Shown here: piece by piece, positions 40,700 to 49,596 of the stretch
Layout of the letters: each line of letters begins with the position of its first letter
How positions within the stretch are numbered: the stretch's first letter is position 1
Source: Bacillota bacterium
Lineage (GTDB): Bacteria > Sysuimicrobiota > Sysuimicrobiia > Sysuimicrobiales > Segetimicrobiaceae
DNA: 64,000 bases
Reading direction: 5' to 3'
Assembly (NCBI GenBank): GCA_021324255.1
Contig: JAJPJL010000037.1
Coordinates: 1 to 64,000, forward strand
Position numbers and translations under genes: made by a program
Notes under the pieces: model-generated
Databases searched by the model: none
Told to the model about the DNA's origin: nothing
The model's input: only the letters and a program-made list of their open reading frames with translations

Positions 40700-42979
40700 T
40701 CAACGAACTGCATGCTCGCGGGCGCTGCGCTCCCCGACGTTGGCGCCCCAGGGCAATACGCGCGCGATCACGAGGGCCTGATCGTCCGTCGGCCCGTCGC
40801 CGCTCCAGCGGCCCACGGCCGCCATGATCTCGTCCGCGATCCGCTCCGGCTGCGCCTCCCGCAGCTCGATCAGGGTGTCGACGAGCCGCTGGTCGCCGAA
40901 CAGTTCCCCGTCCGGGCGGCGCGCTTCGGTGATGCCGTCCGTAAACATGGCCAGCAGATCACCGGGGCCCACCTGCACTTCCACCGCCGGGTAGCGGGCC
41001 GCGGGGTCGACGCCGAGCAGCAACCCGGGCGCGTCGAGCGCCTCGGGCGCCTGCACGCCGGCGCGCAGGAGGAACGGCGCCGGGTGCCCGGCCCGCGTGT
41101 ACCGGAGCGTTCCCGCCTCGGGGTCGACCATGCCGTAGAAGAGGCTGACGAACAGGCCGGAGGCGGCGTCGCGGGTGAGCACGGCGTTCATCCGCGCCAC
41201 CACGGCCTCGGAGGGACGGCCGTCCAGCACGAATGCCTCGAGGAGATACCGCGCCCGGGCGGACAGCGTGGCCGCGGGAATGCCCTTGCCCGTGACGTCC
41301 GCAATGGCCAGGCCGACGCGGCCGTGCCCCAAGGGAAGCACGGCGTAGAAGTCGCCGCCCACCTCGCGGCTCGGCACATACCGGCCCGCGATGGCCATAC
41401 CGGGCAGCCGGACGCTGGGCGTCGGCACCAGGGCCTCTTGAATCACGCCGGCGATCTCCCGCTGGCGTCCGTAGGCGCGCGCATTGTCCACGGCCAGCGC
41501 GACACGGTCGGCAAAGGCTTCGATGAGGCGAACGTCTTGGGCGCGAAAGTCTCGTTCCCCCCGCGCGATCAGCTCCAGCACGCCGATGACGCGGCCGCCG
41601 ACGCGCAGCGGCACGCACGCCGCGGCCCGCACGCCCTGCGCGAGCAGGCGCGGGTCGAGCGCACGGAACGCTTCCTCCCCCGAGAGGACGAGCGCGCGCC
41701 CGCCGTCCGCCACCCGTCCGGCCAGCCCTTCACCGCGCGCCAGCCGCCGCGCCCCCGCCGCTCCCGTGTCGGAGTCCTGCGGGACGATGAGATCCCCCGT
41801 CGCGTCATCGACGAACCACACGGTGCCGCCGTCCGCGCGCAGCGCCGAGGCGATGTGCTGCACGAGCCTCGCAAGCAGTTCGTCGAGCCGTACCGTGGAG
41901 AGCGCCGCATCGCTCACGCTCTGCAGGGCGTTGATCTCCGCGTGGGACCGCGCCAGCCGCTCGCTCATCTCGTTGAACGCGGTCCCCAGCTCGCCCAGCT
42001 CGTCGGTGCGGCGCATGCGCACCCGGTATCCGACCTCGCCGCGGCCGATCGCCCGCGCGCCGTTGGCCAGGGCCACGATCGGCGCCGTCAGTTCCGCGCC
42101 CAACACCCAGGCGAGGAACACGCCGAGGCCGACCGCCGCGACCACCCACCCCAGCTCTTCCTGTCCGCCGCGCCGCACCGGCGCCAGGGCCGTCCGTTCC
42201 GGCTCCAGGACCACGGCCGCCCAGCGCAGGTCGGCGATCGGCACCGCGGCTCCGATCTGGGGCCCGCCGGCCGCTGCGTCCCGGTAGCCCTCGATCATGC
42301 TCGGCTGACCGCGAAGCGCCGCCTGCACGGCGGGCAGCGATGCGAGCGCGTTGACCGGCCGGCCGGGCCGCCGCAGGTCGAACACGACGCGGCCGCCGTT
42401 GTCCACGATGATGCCGTCCATGTCGGAGGCCAGCCCGGTCGGCAGCATCGGCCGCACGCGCGTCAGATCCACGACGCCGTCCACCACCGCGGCGAGTCGG
42501 GGACCCTCGGGGATCCCGGTCGCGACCTCGAGTTCCGGGCGGCGGTTGGGAGCGCTGATGACGCCGGCGGCCCACGGCGCACCCGCGCGCACGGCGGCGA
42601 ACGCCCAGTGGGTCGCCACGTTCGTGTAGGCATCGCCGGGGGGCGCCGACGCCTCCACCCGCCCGTCGGGCATGATGAGGCCGAGCCAGAGAAACGAGGT
42701 ATCGTAGGCGCGGATCGACGCCAGCAACTGCACGATCCCGACCACCGGGTAGGGTTGGCTCTCCACTGCCGACCCCGCCGCCAGTTCCGCGTGCACCGTA
42801 TTTTCGACAAACGTGCTGAAATCGGATGCCAGCGTGTGCGCGGCATCCTGTTGCGTGCGCAACACGAGGTTACGGCGGCCCTGGTCCTGTTGCAGGCTCA
42901 ACAGCACACCGAGCACCAGGACCGGGACCATACAGATGAGGATGACGCAGGCGACCTTGCCCCGAATACCGAGCCGCAT
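40700..42979 (-). CDS. Membrane PP2C-type (SpoIIE/RsbU) phosphatase with HAMP and GAF
   Basis: A 759-residue sensor phosphatase. A membrane helix (VACVILICMVPVLVLGVLLSL) and a long extracellular sensor of Cache type (residues about 30-270) precede a second helix (WVVAAVGLGVFLAWVLGAEL). Then come a HAMP linker (TAPIVALANGARAIGRGEVGYRV, ELGTAFNEMSERLA), a GAF domain (LARLVQHIASALRADGGTVWFVDD) and the SpoIIE phosphatase domain (REVGGDFYAVLPLGHGRVGLAIADVTGKGIPAATL, TRAGHPAPFLLR, FTDGITEARRPDGELFG) with its metal Asp residues. It probably dephosphorylates a STAS antagonist, such as the protein encoded next to it, linking an external signal to sigma factor release. ATG 42979 has GGAG at six bases. 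Confidence 0.93.
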   Translation of the reverse strand: MRLGIRGKVACVILICMVPVLVLGVLLSLQQDQGRRNLVLRTQQDAAHTLASDFSTFVENTVHAELAAGSAVESQPYPVVGIVQLLASIRAYDTSFLWLGLIMPDGRVEASAPPGDAYTNVATHWAFAAVRAGAPWAAGVISAPNRRPELEVATGIPEGPRLAAVVDGVVDLTRVRPMLPTGLASDMDGIIVDNGGRVVFDLRRPGRPVNALASLPAVQAALRGQPSMIEGYRDAAAGGPQIGAAVPIADLRWAAVVLEPERTALAPVRRGGQEELGWVVAAVGLGVFLAWVLGAELTAPIVALANGARAIGRGEVGYRVRMRRTDELGELGTAFNEMSERLARSHAEINALQSVSDAALSTVRLDELLARLVQHIASALRADGGTVWFVDDATGDLIVPQDSDTGAAGARRLARGEGLAGRVADGGRALVLSGEEAFRALDPRLLAQGVRAAACVPLRVGGRVIGVLELIARGERDFRAQDVRLIEAFADRVALAVDNARAYGRQREIAGVIQEALVPTPSVRLPGMAIAGRYVPSREVGGDFYAVLPLGHGRVGLAIADVTGKGIPAATLSARARYLLEAFVLDGRPSEAVVARMNAVLTRDAASGLFVSLFYGMVDPEAGTLRYTRAGHPAPFLLRAGVQAPEALDAPGLLLGVDPAARYPAVEVQVGPGDLLAMFTDGITEARRPDGELFGDQRLVDTLIELREAQPERIADEIMAAVGRWSGDGPTDDQALVIARVLPWGANVGERSAREHAVR

Positions 42980-43057
42980 CACCGTCTCCCCGGTCCGGTT
43001 TCGCGCCCGGCCACTCGCTCGCGCGTGCGACGACCGCGCGGTCCTGGTCGCCCGTCG

Positions 43058-43420
43058 TCAGGGCTGGCGCGACCCGTGGGCCCGCGCTTTCTCGATCGCT
43101 TCCGGTTCGGTGGAATAGATCGGGAACACCTGATCCAACCCGGTGATCGTGAACAGCTTGCCGATCTTGGATTGCGTGGACACCAGGGCGAGGGTTCCGT
43201 CGCGCTCGTGGATGCGCTTCAGGGCGGCGGTCAGCACCCGGAGCGCCGTACTGTCCATGTACGTCGTCTTCGACAGGTTGACGACGAGCAGCGGGGGCGC
43301 GCCGGCCGCCCCGCGCGTCAGGGCCTCCTCCAGCCGCGGTGCGGTGTAGAGGTCGATCTCACCCGCCACATCGATCACCGTCACGGTCCCTTCCGTCCGG
43401 GCTCCGATCTGGAGCTCCAT
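43058..43420 (-). CDS. STAS-domain anti-sigma factor antagonist
   Basis: A 120-residue single STAS domain: VTVIDVAGEIDLYTAPRLEEALTRG, LLVVNLSKTTYMDSTALRVLTAALKRIHERDGTLALVSTQSKIGKLFTITGLDQVFPIYST. The phosphorylatable Ser is in MDSTALRVL. Unphosphorylated antagonists bind anti-sigma kinases and free the sigma factor. The gene lies 78 bases upstream of the SpoIIE-type phosphatase on the same strand, its natural activator. The SigB-like factor at 9933 is a plausible end target; the kinase is not in the window. Confidence 0.93.
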   Translation of the reverse strand: MELQIGARTEGTVTVIDVAGEIDLYTAPRLEEALTRGAAGAPPLLVVNLSKTTYMDSTALRVLTAALKRIHERDGTLALVSTQSKIGKLFTITGLDQVFPIYSTEPEAIEKARAHGSRQP

Positions 43421-43466
43421 CGCCGTTTCCCTCCCTCCGCGCGCGCCCCACCGGGCGCCGCGGCCC

Positions 43467-43748
43467 CTAGTCGTCGTCGCGCGTGACCAGCGCCGCCTGG
43501 TACAGTGCGATGCCCTTGTTCGCGACCGCAGACGCGATGAATCCGAGCAGAAACAGGAACAACCCCTTGCTCGCCACCATCAGAATCGTGTCCCCCATGG
43601 ACCGTGCGGCGGCGGATTCGGCCAGCGCGCCTGAGGCGACCAGCTGCAGATACGCCAGGCAGAACACGGCGAGCAGGAGGAGCACGCCGATGACAAACAC
43701 CGCCATACCGGCCGACCGCCCCGCGCCGTCTCCACCGGTGCGCCCCAT
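43467..43748 (-). CDS. Small membrane protein, two helices
   Basis: A 93-residue protein beginning MGRTGGDGAGRSAG with two hydrophobic segments (MAVFVIGVLLLLAVFCLAYLQLVASG and ILMVASKGLFLFLLGFIASAVANKGIALYQA) and an acidic end (TRDDD). The start ATG 43748 has a G-rich element (GGGGGTGA) upstream. The track frame is 101 codons longer and overlaps the MTA phosphorylase gene, so it is trimmed. No family is recognised. Its position between the phosphorylase and the STAS gene suggests co-transcription. Confidence 0.65.
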   Translation of the reverse strand: MGRTGGDGAGRSAGMAVFVIGVLLLLAVFCLAYLQLVASGALAESAAARSMGDTILMVASKGLFLFLLGFIASAVANKGIALYQAALVTRDDD

Positions 43749-43780
43749 GCGGTCACCCCCGCGCGTCAGGCAGACGCGTG

Positions 43781-44608
43781 CTACTCCAGCCGGGCGCCGG
43801 CGAGCGCGGTCTGGCACGAACACGACCGCACCCGAGGCAGCCGCTCGATCATCGCGGCGAGCAGCCGGCGGAGCTTCTCGTTGTTCTCCCGAAGCACCGT
43901 GAGCACCGCCTCGTGCGACACCGGCGAAACGTCGGGGGATCCCTCGAGCCCGACATCGTAATCCGTGATCAACGAGACGTTGACGTAGCACAACGCCAGT
44001 TCCCGGGCGAGGTGCCCTTCGGGATAGTTGGTCATGTTGATGACTTCCCATCCCTGCGAGCGAAACCAGCGGCTCTCCGACCGCGTGCTGAACCGGGGAC
44101 CCTGGATCACGACCACGGTGCCGCGATCGTGCACGGGAATCTCGGCCGCCCGAGCGCTTTCCACCGCCAGCTGCCGTAGCGTCGGGCAGTACGGGTCCGC
44201 GGCGGAGACGTGGGTCACGACCGGTCCCTCATAGAACGTATCCGCGCGGCCCCACGTTCGGTCCACATACTGGTCGCAGATCACGAAGTGCCCCGGCCTG
44301 ACATGGGGCTGCAGGCTGCCCGCCGCGCAGGGGCCGAACAGCCATTCGACGCCGAGAGACTTCATCGCCCAAACATTCGCGCGGTAATTGATCCGGTGCG
44401 GCGGCAGGCGATGGGTCCGGCCATGCCGCGGCAGGAACGCCACGGCGCGCCCGGCGATCTCTCCCAGCATGAACGCGTCACTCGGTTCGCCGTACGGCGT
44501 CTCGATCTTGTGTTCGCGGGCGCCCTCCAGTAGCGAGTAAAAACCCGAGCCGCCAAACACCCCGATCTCTGCGCGCGGCACCGGCGCCTCCTTCTCCTCC
44601 ACTGTCAT
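43781..44608 (-). CDS. S-methyl-5'-thioadenosine/purine phosphorylase
   Basis: A 275-residue MTAP/PNP-family phosphorylase that cleaves methylthioadenosine to adenine and methylthioribose 1-phosphate for methionine salvage. Signatures: AEIGVFGGSGFYSLLEG, AFLPRHGRTHRLPPHRINYRANVWAMKSLGVEWLFGPCAAGSLQPHVRPGHFVICDQYVDRTWGRADTF, VVIQGPRFSTRSESRWFRSQGWEVINMTNYPEGHLARELALCYVNVSLITDYDVG. The phosphate- and ribose-binding residues are all in place. The start ATG 44608 opens the conserved region; the longer track start has no support. It may couple with the archaeal-type MetK elsewhere in the window in S-adenosylmethionine turnover. Confidence 0.93.
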   Translation of the reverse strand: MTVEEKEAPVPRAEIGVFGGSGFYSLLEGAREHKIETPYGEPSDAFMLGEIAGRAVAFLPRHGRTHRLPPHRINYRANVWAMKSLGVEWLFGPCAAGSLQPHVRPGHFVICDQYVDRTWGRADTFYEGPVVTHVSAADPYCPTLRQLAVESARAAEIPVHDRGTVVVIQGPRFSTRSESRWFRSQGWEVINMTNYPEGHLARELALCYVNVSLITDYDVGLEGSPDVSPVSHEAVLTVLRENNEKLRRLLAAMIERLPRVRSCSCQTALAGARLE

Positions 44609-44968
44609 GGTCAGTGCTCTGTAGCGATGATTCCCACTCCATCGTGCCCCGCGAACGATCCACGGGAACCGGGCGCGCGCTCGTTTGTGATCCCAACCGT
44701 CCCTGGTAGGCGGAAGATGTCCGACACACCGCGGGGCCGCCAGACAAAACACGCCGACGCTTCCGCCGGCGGCCGCACCCTATGCGGATGCCGCCCGCAC
44801 AGCGGGGCACGCAAAATTGCGGCTCTGGCTGCTACGATGGTATCATCTGCGTGAACGAGGGGTCAACGTGCGCGGGCGCTCACCTGCCGCCCGGTTCCCA
44901 CGGGCGCGACACACGCGCCGAAGACATCGTCGTTCCCTGGAGTCAACTCCGTTCGTTCGGAGGTGTCG
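44609..44968. other. Divergent promoter region between MTA phosphorylase and alcohol dehydrogenase
   Basis: A 360-base gap. On the plus strand TTGCGG (44817-44822), an 18-base spacer and TATCAT (44841-44846) form a promoter for the alcohol dehydrogenase gene, leaving a leader of about 115 bases with a GGGCGCG/CGCGCC hairpin and GGAGTCAACTCC. I do not recognise a riboswitch in it. The phosphorylase promoter must lie near 44620-44700. Short track ORFs here lack ribosome sites. Confidence 0.5.
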
Positions 44969-46138
44969 ATGCAGGCGGCGCACAGCCTGGTTCGCCCGTT
45001 TCGCGGGCCCAGCCGTGTGTGGTACGGATTCGGCGCGGCGGCGCGCGCGGCCGAATGCGCCGCCGAATTCGGCATTGCCCCCGGCTCCGCGCTCGTCTAC
45101 ACCGATCCCGCGGTCGACCGCCTCGGCCTCGCGCGCGAGCCGATCGAGAGTCTCCGCTCCGCGGGGTTTGACGTGCATTCGTTCTCGGAGATCCCGGGGG
45201 AGCCCACGGTGGAGGTCGCGGATCGAGGGGCCGCCGCCGCGCGCGCGCTCTCCCCCGCGCTGATCGTCGGCGTCGGCGGCGGAAGCGTGATGGATGTCGC
45301 GAAGCTCGGCGCCGCCATGGTCGAGAACCCAGGGAGCGTGCTCGAGTACACGCATGTGGGCCGCCGGCGCCTGCGGGGCCGCGCCGTCCCCACCATCCTC
45401 GTGCCGACGACCGCGGGGACGGGCGCCGAGGCCAGCCAGAACGCCGTCGTGACCGCCGGGGCCAAGAAGGCGTTTGCCAACAACTATCCGCAGCTGCTGG
45501 CGGCCGGCGTGTTGCTCGACCCGGGCCTCACGGTCTCGCTGCCGCGCGATGTGACCGTTCACACCGGGCTGGACGCCCTGAGCCACTGTGTCGAAGCGCT
45601 CTTGTCCACGCACGCCACGGCGCTCACCGATCTCCAGGCCGTGCGAGGGATCGCCCTCATCGCCGAGTGGCTGCCGCGGGCCCATGCCGACGCCGGCGAC
45701 GAGGCGGCGCGCGCCGGCATGGTGCTCGCCGCCTACTGCGGCGGTCTCGCCCTCAACGCCGGCATGGTGCTCGGCCACTCCATCGCGTACACCGTCGCCA
45801 ACCGCCTCCACGTACCGCACGGTTTGTCGTGCGCCCTTGCGCTGCCGTACGCGGTCGCGTACAGCCGGGAGGCTGCGCCGGACCGCCTGCGCCGCATCGG
45901 TGACGCCGCCGGCGGCGCCGACCCCGTACGCAGAATCGAGCTGCTGTGCCGCGATCTCGGCGTGCCGGAAGCGCTCAGAACGCTCGGCCTCGAGCGGACG
46001 CACCTCGGCGAAATGGTGGACGAGTGTCTCGAGCACTATCCTCGGCCGAACAATCCGCGGCCGCTCGAGCGCGGCCCGCTGCTGTCCCTCTACACGGCGA
46101 TGTGGGAGGGGCGCCCCGCGTACGCATGGACGTCCTAG
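44969..46138 (+). CDS. Iron-containing alcohol dehydrogenase
   Basis: A 389-residue group III alcohol dehydrogenase-like enzyme. The nucleotide-binding loop GVGGGSVMDVAKLGAAM and the Fe-binding part (HTGLDALSHCVEALLST, MVLGHSIAYTVANRLHVPHGLSCALALPYAVAYS) are present with the expected Asp and His ligands. Members reduce aldehydes or ketones or act on 1,3-propanediol-type or maleylacetate-like substrates, so the substrate is open. ATG 44969 is preferred over GTG 44963 because GGAGGT lies four bases before it. Its 3' end overlaps the HAD phosphatase gene by 13 bases, suggesting joint expression. Confidence 0.88.
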   Translation: MQAAHSLVRPFRGPSRVWYGFGAAARAAECAAEFGIAPGSALVYTDPAVDRLGLAREPIESLRSAGFDVHSFSEIPGEPTVEVADRGAAAARALSPALIVGVGGGSVMDVAKLGAAMVENPGSVLEYTHVGRRRLRGRAVPTILVPTTAGTGAEASQNAVVTAGAKKAFANNYPQLLAAGVLLDPGLTVSLPRDVTVHTGLDALSHCVEALLSTHATALTDLQAVRGIALIAEWLPRAHADAGDEAARAGMVLAAYCGGLALNAGMVLGHSIAYTVANRLHVPHGLSCALALPYAVAYSREAAPDRLRRIGDAAGGADPVRRIELLCRDLGVPEALRTLGLERTHLGEMVDECLEHYPRPNNPRPLERGPLLSLYTAMWEGRPAYAWTS

Positions 46139-46833
46139 CGCCGTACCGCGGGGTGCGCGGGCGCCGCTCCGCCGCGATCCTGTTCGACCTCGATGGCACG
46201 CTGCTCGACAGCGCCGAGCTGATCGTCACGGCGTTTCAAGAGACGTGCCGCTCGCTGCTCCATCGCGATGTCGATCGGGCGACGATCCTGCGGGACTGGG
46301 CGCGCCCGATTCGGGAGCGCTTTCACGCGCTCGCGCCCGATCGCGACGAGGCACTGTCCCGGGAGTACCTCCGGCGCTACCTCGCGCTTCACGACCGGCT
46401 GGCGCGTCTGTTCTGCGGCGTTCCCAGCCTCCTCCGCGCGCTCGCGGCACGCCGCTACGCGATGGCCATCGTCACGTCCAAGCGTCGAGCCACGACCCAG
46501 GCGGCGGTGAGCGCGTTCGGCCTCGCCGAGTGGTGCCCGGTGATCGTCGCGGACGAGGACACCGCACGGCACAAACCCGACCCCGAGCCCGTATGCCTCG
46601 CGGCGAGCCGCCTCGGCGTCGCCGCGAGCGACACCCTCATGGTCGGCGATACGCCGTTCGATGTCGACGCGGGCCGCGACGCGGGCGCCGCGACGGCCGG
46701 CGCGCTGTGGGGCGCCGTCGATCCGGAGGCGCTGCGGGCCGCGCGGCCCGACTACATCGCCGCGCGGCCCGAGGACCTGCTCGTGCTCTGCCCGCCGCGG
46801 GACGGCGCGCCGCCGGCGGCGACGGTCCCGTAG
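46126..46833 (+). CDS. HAD-superfamily phosphatase, Gph/PpaX-like
   Basis: A 235-residue haloacid dehalogenase-type phosphatase. Motif I is ILFDLDGTLLDSAELIV with the nucleophile Asp, motif II IVTSKRR, motif III Lys in RHKPDPEPV and motif IV LMVGDTPFDVDAGRDAGA. The helical cap (TAFQETCRSLLHRD...) is of phosphoglycolate phosphatase or PpaX pyrophosphatase type. The true start ATG 46126 lies within the end of the dehydrogenase gene; the earlier track start is out of family. The substrate is unknown. Confidence 0.88.
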   Translation: MDVLAPYRGVRGRRSAAILFDLDGTLLDSAELIVTAFQETCRSLLHRDVDRATILRDWARPIRERFHALAPDRDEALSREYLRRYLALHDRLARLFCGVPSLLRALAARRYAMAIVTSKRRATTQAAVSAFGLAEWCPVIVADEDTARHKPDPEPVCLAASRLGVAASDTLMVGDTPFDVDAGRDAGAATAGALWGAVDPEALRAARPDYIAARPEDLLVLCPPRDGAPPAATVP

Positions 46834-46845
46834 CGTCACGAGCGC

Positions 46846-49596
46846 TCACGGCCGGCGCGCGCCGCGCAATCGCGCGATGTAGATGCGGGCCGCCTGGTCC
46901 ATCGAGGCGGCCCTCAGGCGCTCCTCTTCGGCAAATCTCGCTTCCTCGGTCGCCCAGCGGTCCGCGGCCGCGTACGCCTCGTCCTCGGCCTGCCGCACGG
47001 CGTCGGTCGGTCCGCGCTCGTCCCTCGCGAACGACCCCACCGATGCCACGGCGGCGCCGATGCGGTCGACGATCGCCGGCACGCGCCGGATGGTCACCTC
47101 CGCGAGGAGCGCCGCGGCCGCCGCGGCCGCGACCGGCGGCCACGCATCCTCGGTGCCGGTGCCGCGTCCCTCCCGGAAGGCCTCCTCGGGCCGGCGCAGG
47201 AGCCGTCCGCCCGTCGTCTCCGCAAGCTGCGCCAGGAGTGCCGGGTTGCCACCCGGCTCACGCAGTTCCGGCGAATACGGCACGACCAACCCGGCGGCGC
47301 GCGTGCCGACGGGTCCGCGCGCGTCCGCGGCGGCCACGACGACCGAGTACGTGCCCGGCGCTTGCGCGGGCCACTGCGCCTCGTACCGTCCGGGCGCCGT
47401 CTGCACCGCGTCGACGACGCGGCGGATCCCGCCGGGACCGTCAACCTGCGCCCGGAGGTCGAGACCGTCCCACGGGGCGCCGTCCGGCCGGCGGGCGTCG
47501 ACGACGAGCCGCCCCGATGCGCTCTGCGGGTCGCGGCCGACCGATACATAGAGGCCCGCCTGTTCGTCCCGCAGGGTCCAGCGCACGGCCTGCGACCAGA
47601 ACCGTGCGACGGCGGACCACGCGGCCCAGGGCGCGGTCCACCGCGTGCCGTCATCGGAGGTAAACGCGACCGCATGGCCCAGACCGTACCGCCAGGTCGC
47701 GAGCACCGGGTCGCCGCGCGGCCCGGCGAGCGCGACGTCCGCGCCGGCCTTGGCGACCGCCGCGACATACCCCTCGATCGGCGGCGGTGTCGGCAGGCCG
47801 GCGAGCGTCGGCGCGGCCTCCCCGTGCTCGAGCGGCGTCGGCTCCTCGACGAGGTACGAGCGGACGGCGACGAGCGCCTCGGTCGTGAAGATCTGGGGGA
47901 TCGCGTAGAGATCCTTCGCCACGTACGACCGGCCGCCGCCCCACCGCGCGAGATTGCGCATGAACGCACGATCCGCGTCCGAACCGATCGCCACGGTGCT
48001 GATCGTGACCTTTTGCCGCGCCAGCGCGGAGGCCAGCGTGTGGAAATCTCCGGGATCGGTGAGGCCGTCGCTCGCGACGATGATGTGCCGTACCTTCGCC
48101 GGGGACGTGGCCAGAAACTTCCCCGCCGCGGCGAGCGGCGGGTACATGAGCGTGCCGCCGCCGGCCTGGATGCGGGCGACCTCGGCGAGGATACGGTCGC
48201 GGAACCGCGCTTCGGTCGGCGGCACCAACCAGCGGTACGTCTGGTCGAACGTGATGACGCCGACCTGATCGCGCGGGCTCAGCAGGTCGATCACCGACGA
48301 CGCGATCTCCTTCGCCAGCGCCTCCTTGCCGATCTCCGTCCCGAACGCCTCCATGCTCCCGGAGGTATCGATGACGAGGACGACCGCCACCGTCGGAAAC
48401 GCCGTTCGCTCCCGCACGTCCATCCGCACGGGCAGCATCGCCTCGAGCGGCGTCCCCGCGTACCCGCCGACGCCGTAGCTGTGCGGGCCGCCGATGACCA
48501 GGAGCCCGCCGCCAAGGATCCCCACGTAGGTCTGGAGCGCCGTCTGCTGCGCGGCGCTGAGATCGCCGGCGCCGACGTCGTCCAGCACGACGCTGCCGTA
48601 CGGCGCGAGCGCGGCCGGCGCGGCGGGGATCCCGTCCGGCGTCCGAACGTCGACGCGAAGGTCCTGCCGGGCCAGCCAGTCCGGTAGCACGGTCGGCTCG
48701 GTGGTGACAAACAGGACGCGCGGCGCGCCAGTCACCACGACCATGGCTTCCCCGTGATTGTTGCCGGTGAGCGTGTCGGGCGTGGCGGCGACGTCCACCC
48801 GATACCGCACGGTCGTCTCCCCGGCGGCGCGATCCGTAAAGGACAGGGCCGTCTGCCCGGCGGACAGGGCCACGTGGCGGGTCGCGATCGGCGCCCCGTT
48901 GCGGCTCCACGTGACCGTGGCGTCCGCCGGCACGGTCGCGCGGACCACGGCGCGCACCTGATACGTCTCGCCGGCGTGCACCTCCGGCGGGGCCACGACA
49001 TCGTCCACCAGCACCTCCGGCGGCGGCGTGCCGCCGAGCGGCACCGCGTCGATCACGATCCCGTCGGCCGCCGCACGGCGCGCGGCGGCCGCGGCGTCTC
49101 CCGCGTTTTCGGCGCCGTCGCTCAGCACCACGATGCGCCGGGCGCCGTCAGGCGGGAGGGCCTGGCGGGCCAGGTCGATCGCCGCGCCGATGTTGGTCGC
49201 GTCGGGCTCGGGCGCGGCGCGAAGCGCGTCCGCGGCCGGGTGCGGCGTTACCGGGAGCTGCAGCAAGGGCGCCCCCGCAAAGGTCACGAGCCCCGCTTCG
49301 TCCTGCGGGTGCATCCGCGCGAGCGCGTCCGCCACGAACGCGGCGGCCGCGCCGCGCGCATCCGGGGTCATGCTCATCGACCGGTCCACGACGAACATCA
49401 CACGTGTGCCCGACGACGGTGCGCGCAGCATCGGCTGCGCGAGCGCGAGGATCGCCAGCGTGAGCGTGGCCATGCGGAGTACCGTGGCTACCCGCCAGCG
49501 GCGGCCCAGGCGCCGCCGCCCGAGACGCCACACGACGAGCGCCGCCGGGAGCAACCCGAGCCACCATGGGTGCTCGAACTGGACCGGCGGCGTCAC
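46846..49596 (-). CDS. Membrane-anchored protein with two VWA domains
   Basis: A 916-residue protein, last in the envelope cluster. The N-terminal membrane segments are typical of BatA/BatB-like proteins (FEHPWWLGLLPAALVVWRLGRR, MATLTLAILALAQPML). A first VWA domain follows with MIDAS FVVDRSMSM, then a beta-rich region, a class I glutamine-amidotransferase-like module (GSVVLDDVGAGDLSAAQQTALQTYVGILGGGLLVIGGPHSYGVGGY), and a second VWA domain with VLVIDTSGSM and ASDGLTDPGDF. A soluble tail and coiled coil end the protein. The catalytic Cys of amidotransferases is absent (IGGPHS). It overlaps the next gene by four bases. The role is unknown; such proteins partner MoxR ATPases. Confidence 0.85.
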   Translation of the reverse strand: MTPPVQFEHPWWLGLLPAALVVWRLGRRRLGRRWRVATVLRMATLTLAILALAQPMLRAPSSGTRVMFVVDRSMSMTPDARGAAAAFVADALARMHPQDEAGLVTFAGAPLLQLPVTPHPAADALRAAPEPDATNIGAAIDLARQALPPDGARRIVVLSDGAENAGDAAAAARRAAADGIVIDAVPLGGTPPPEVLVDDVVAPPEVHAGETYQVRAVVRATVPADATVTWSRNGAPIATRHVALSAGQTALSFTDRAAGETTVRYRVDVAATPDTLTGNNHGEAMVVVTGAPRVLFVTTEPTVLPDWLARQDLRVDVRTPDGIPAAPAALAPYGSVVLDDVGAGDLSAAQQTALQTYVGILGGGLLVIGGPHSYGVGGYAGTPLEAMLPVRMDVRERTAFPTVAVVLVIDTSGSMEAFGTEIGKEALAKEIASSVIDLLSPRDQVGVITFDQTYRWLVPPTEARFRDRILAEVARIQAGGGTLMYPPLAAAGKFLATSPAKVRHIIVASDGLTDPGDFHTLASALARQKVTISTVAIGSDADRAFMRNLARWGGGRSYVAKDLYAIPQIFTTEALVAVRSYLVEEPTPLEHGEAAPTLAGLPTPPPIEGYVAAVAKAGADVALAGPRGDPVLATWRYGLGHAVAFTSDDGTRWTAPWAAWSAVARFWSQAVRWTLRDEQAGLYVSVGRDPQSASGRLVVDARRPDGAPWDGLDLRAQVDGPGGIRRVVDAVQTAPGRYEAQWPAQAPGTYSVVVAAADARGPVGTRAAGLVVPYSPELREPGGNPALLAQLAETTGGRLLRRPEEAFREGRGTGTEDAWPPVAAAAAAALLAEVTIRRVPAIVDRIGAAVASVGSFARDERGPTDAVRQAEDEAYAAADRWATEEARFAEEERLRAASMDQAARIYIARLRGARRP

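Noticed and set aside
40712-43486. 924-residue plus-strand ORF antisense to the phosphatase and STAS genes
   Set aside because: Both genes on the minus strand have clear domain motifs; the antisense frame has only shadow composition.
44850-44968. Riboswitch in the leader of the alcohol dehydrogenase
   Set aside because: Hairpins are present but no known aptamer core is recognisable, and short GC-rich stems are expected by chance here.
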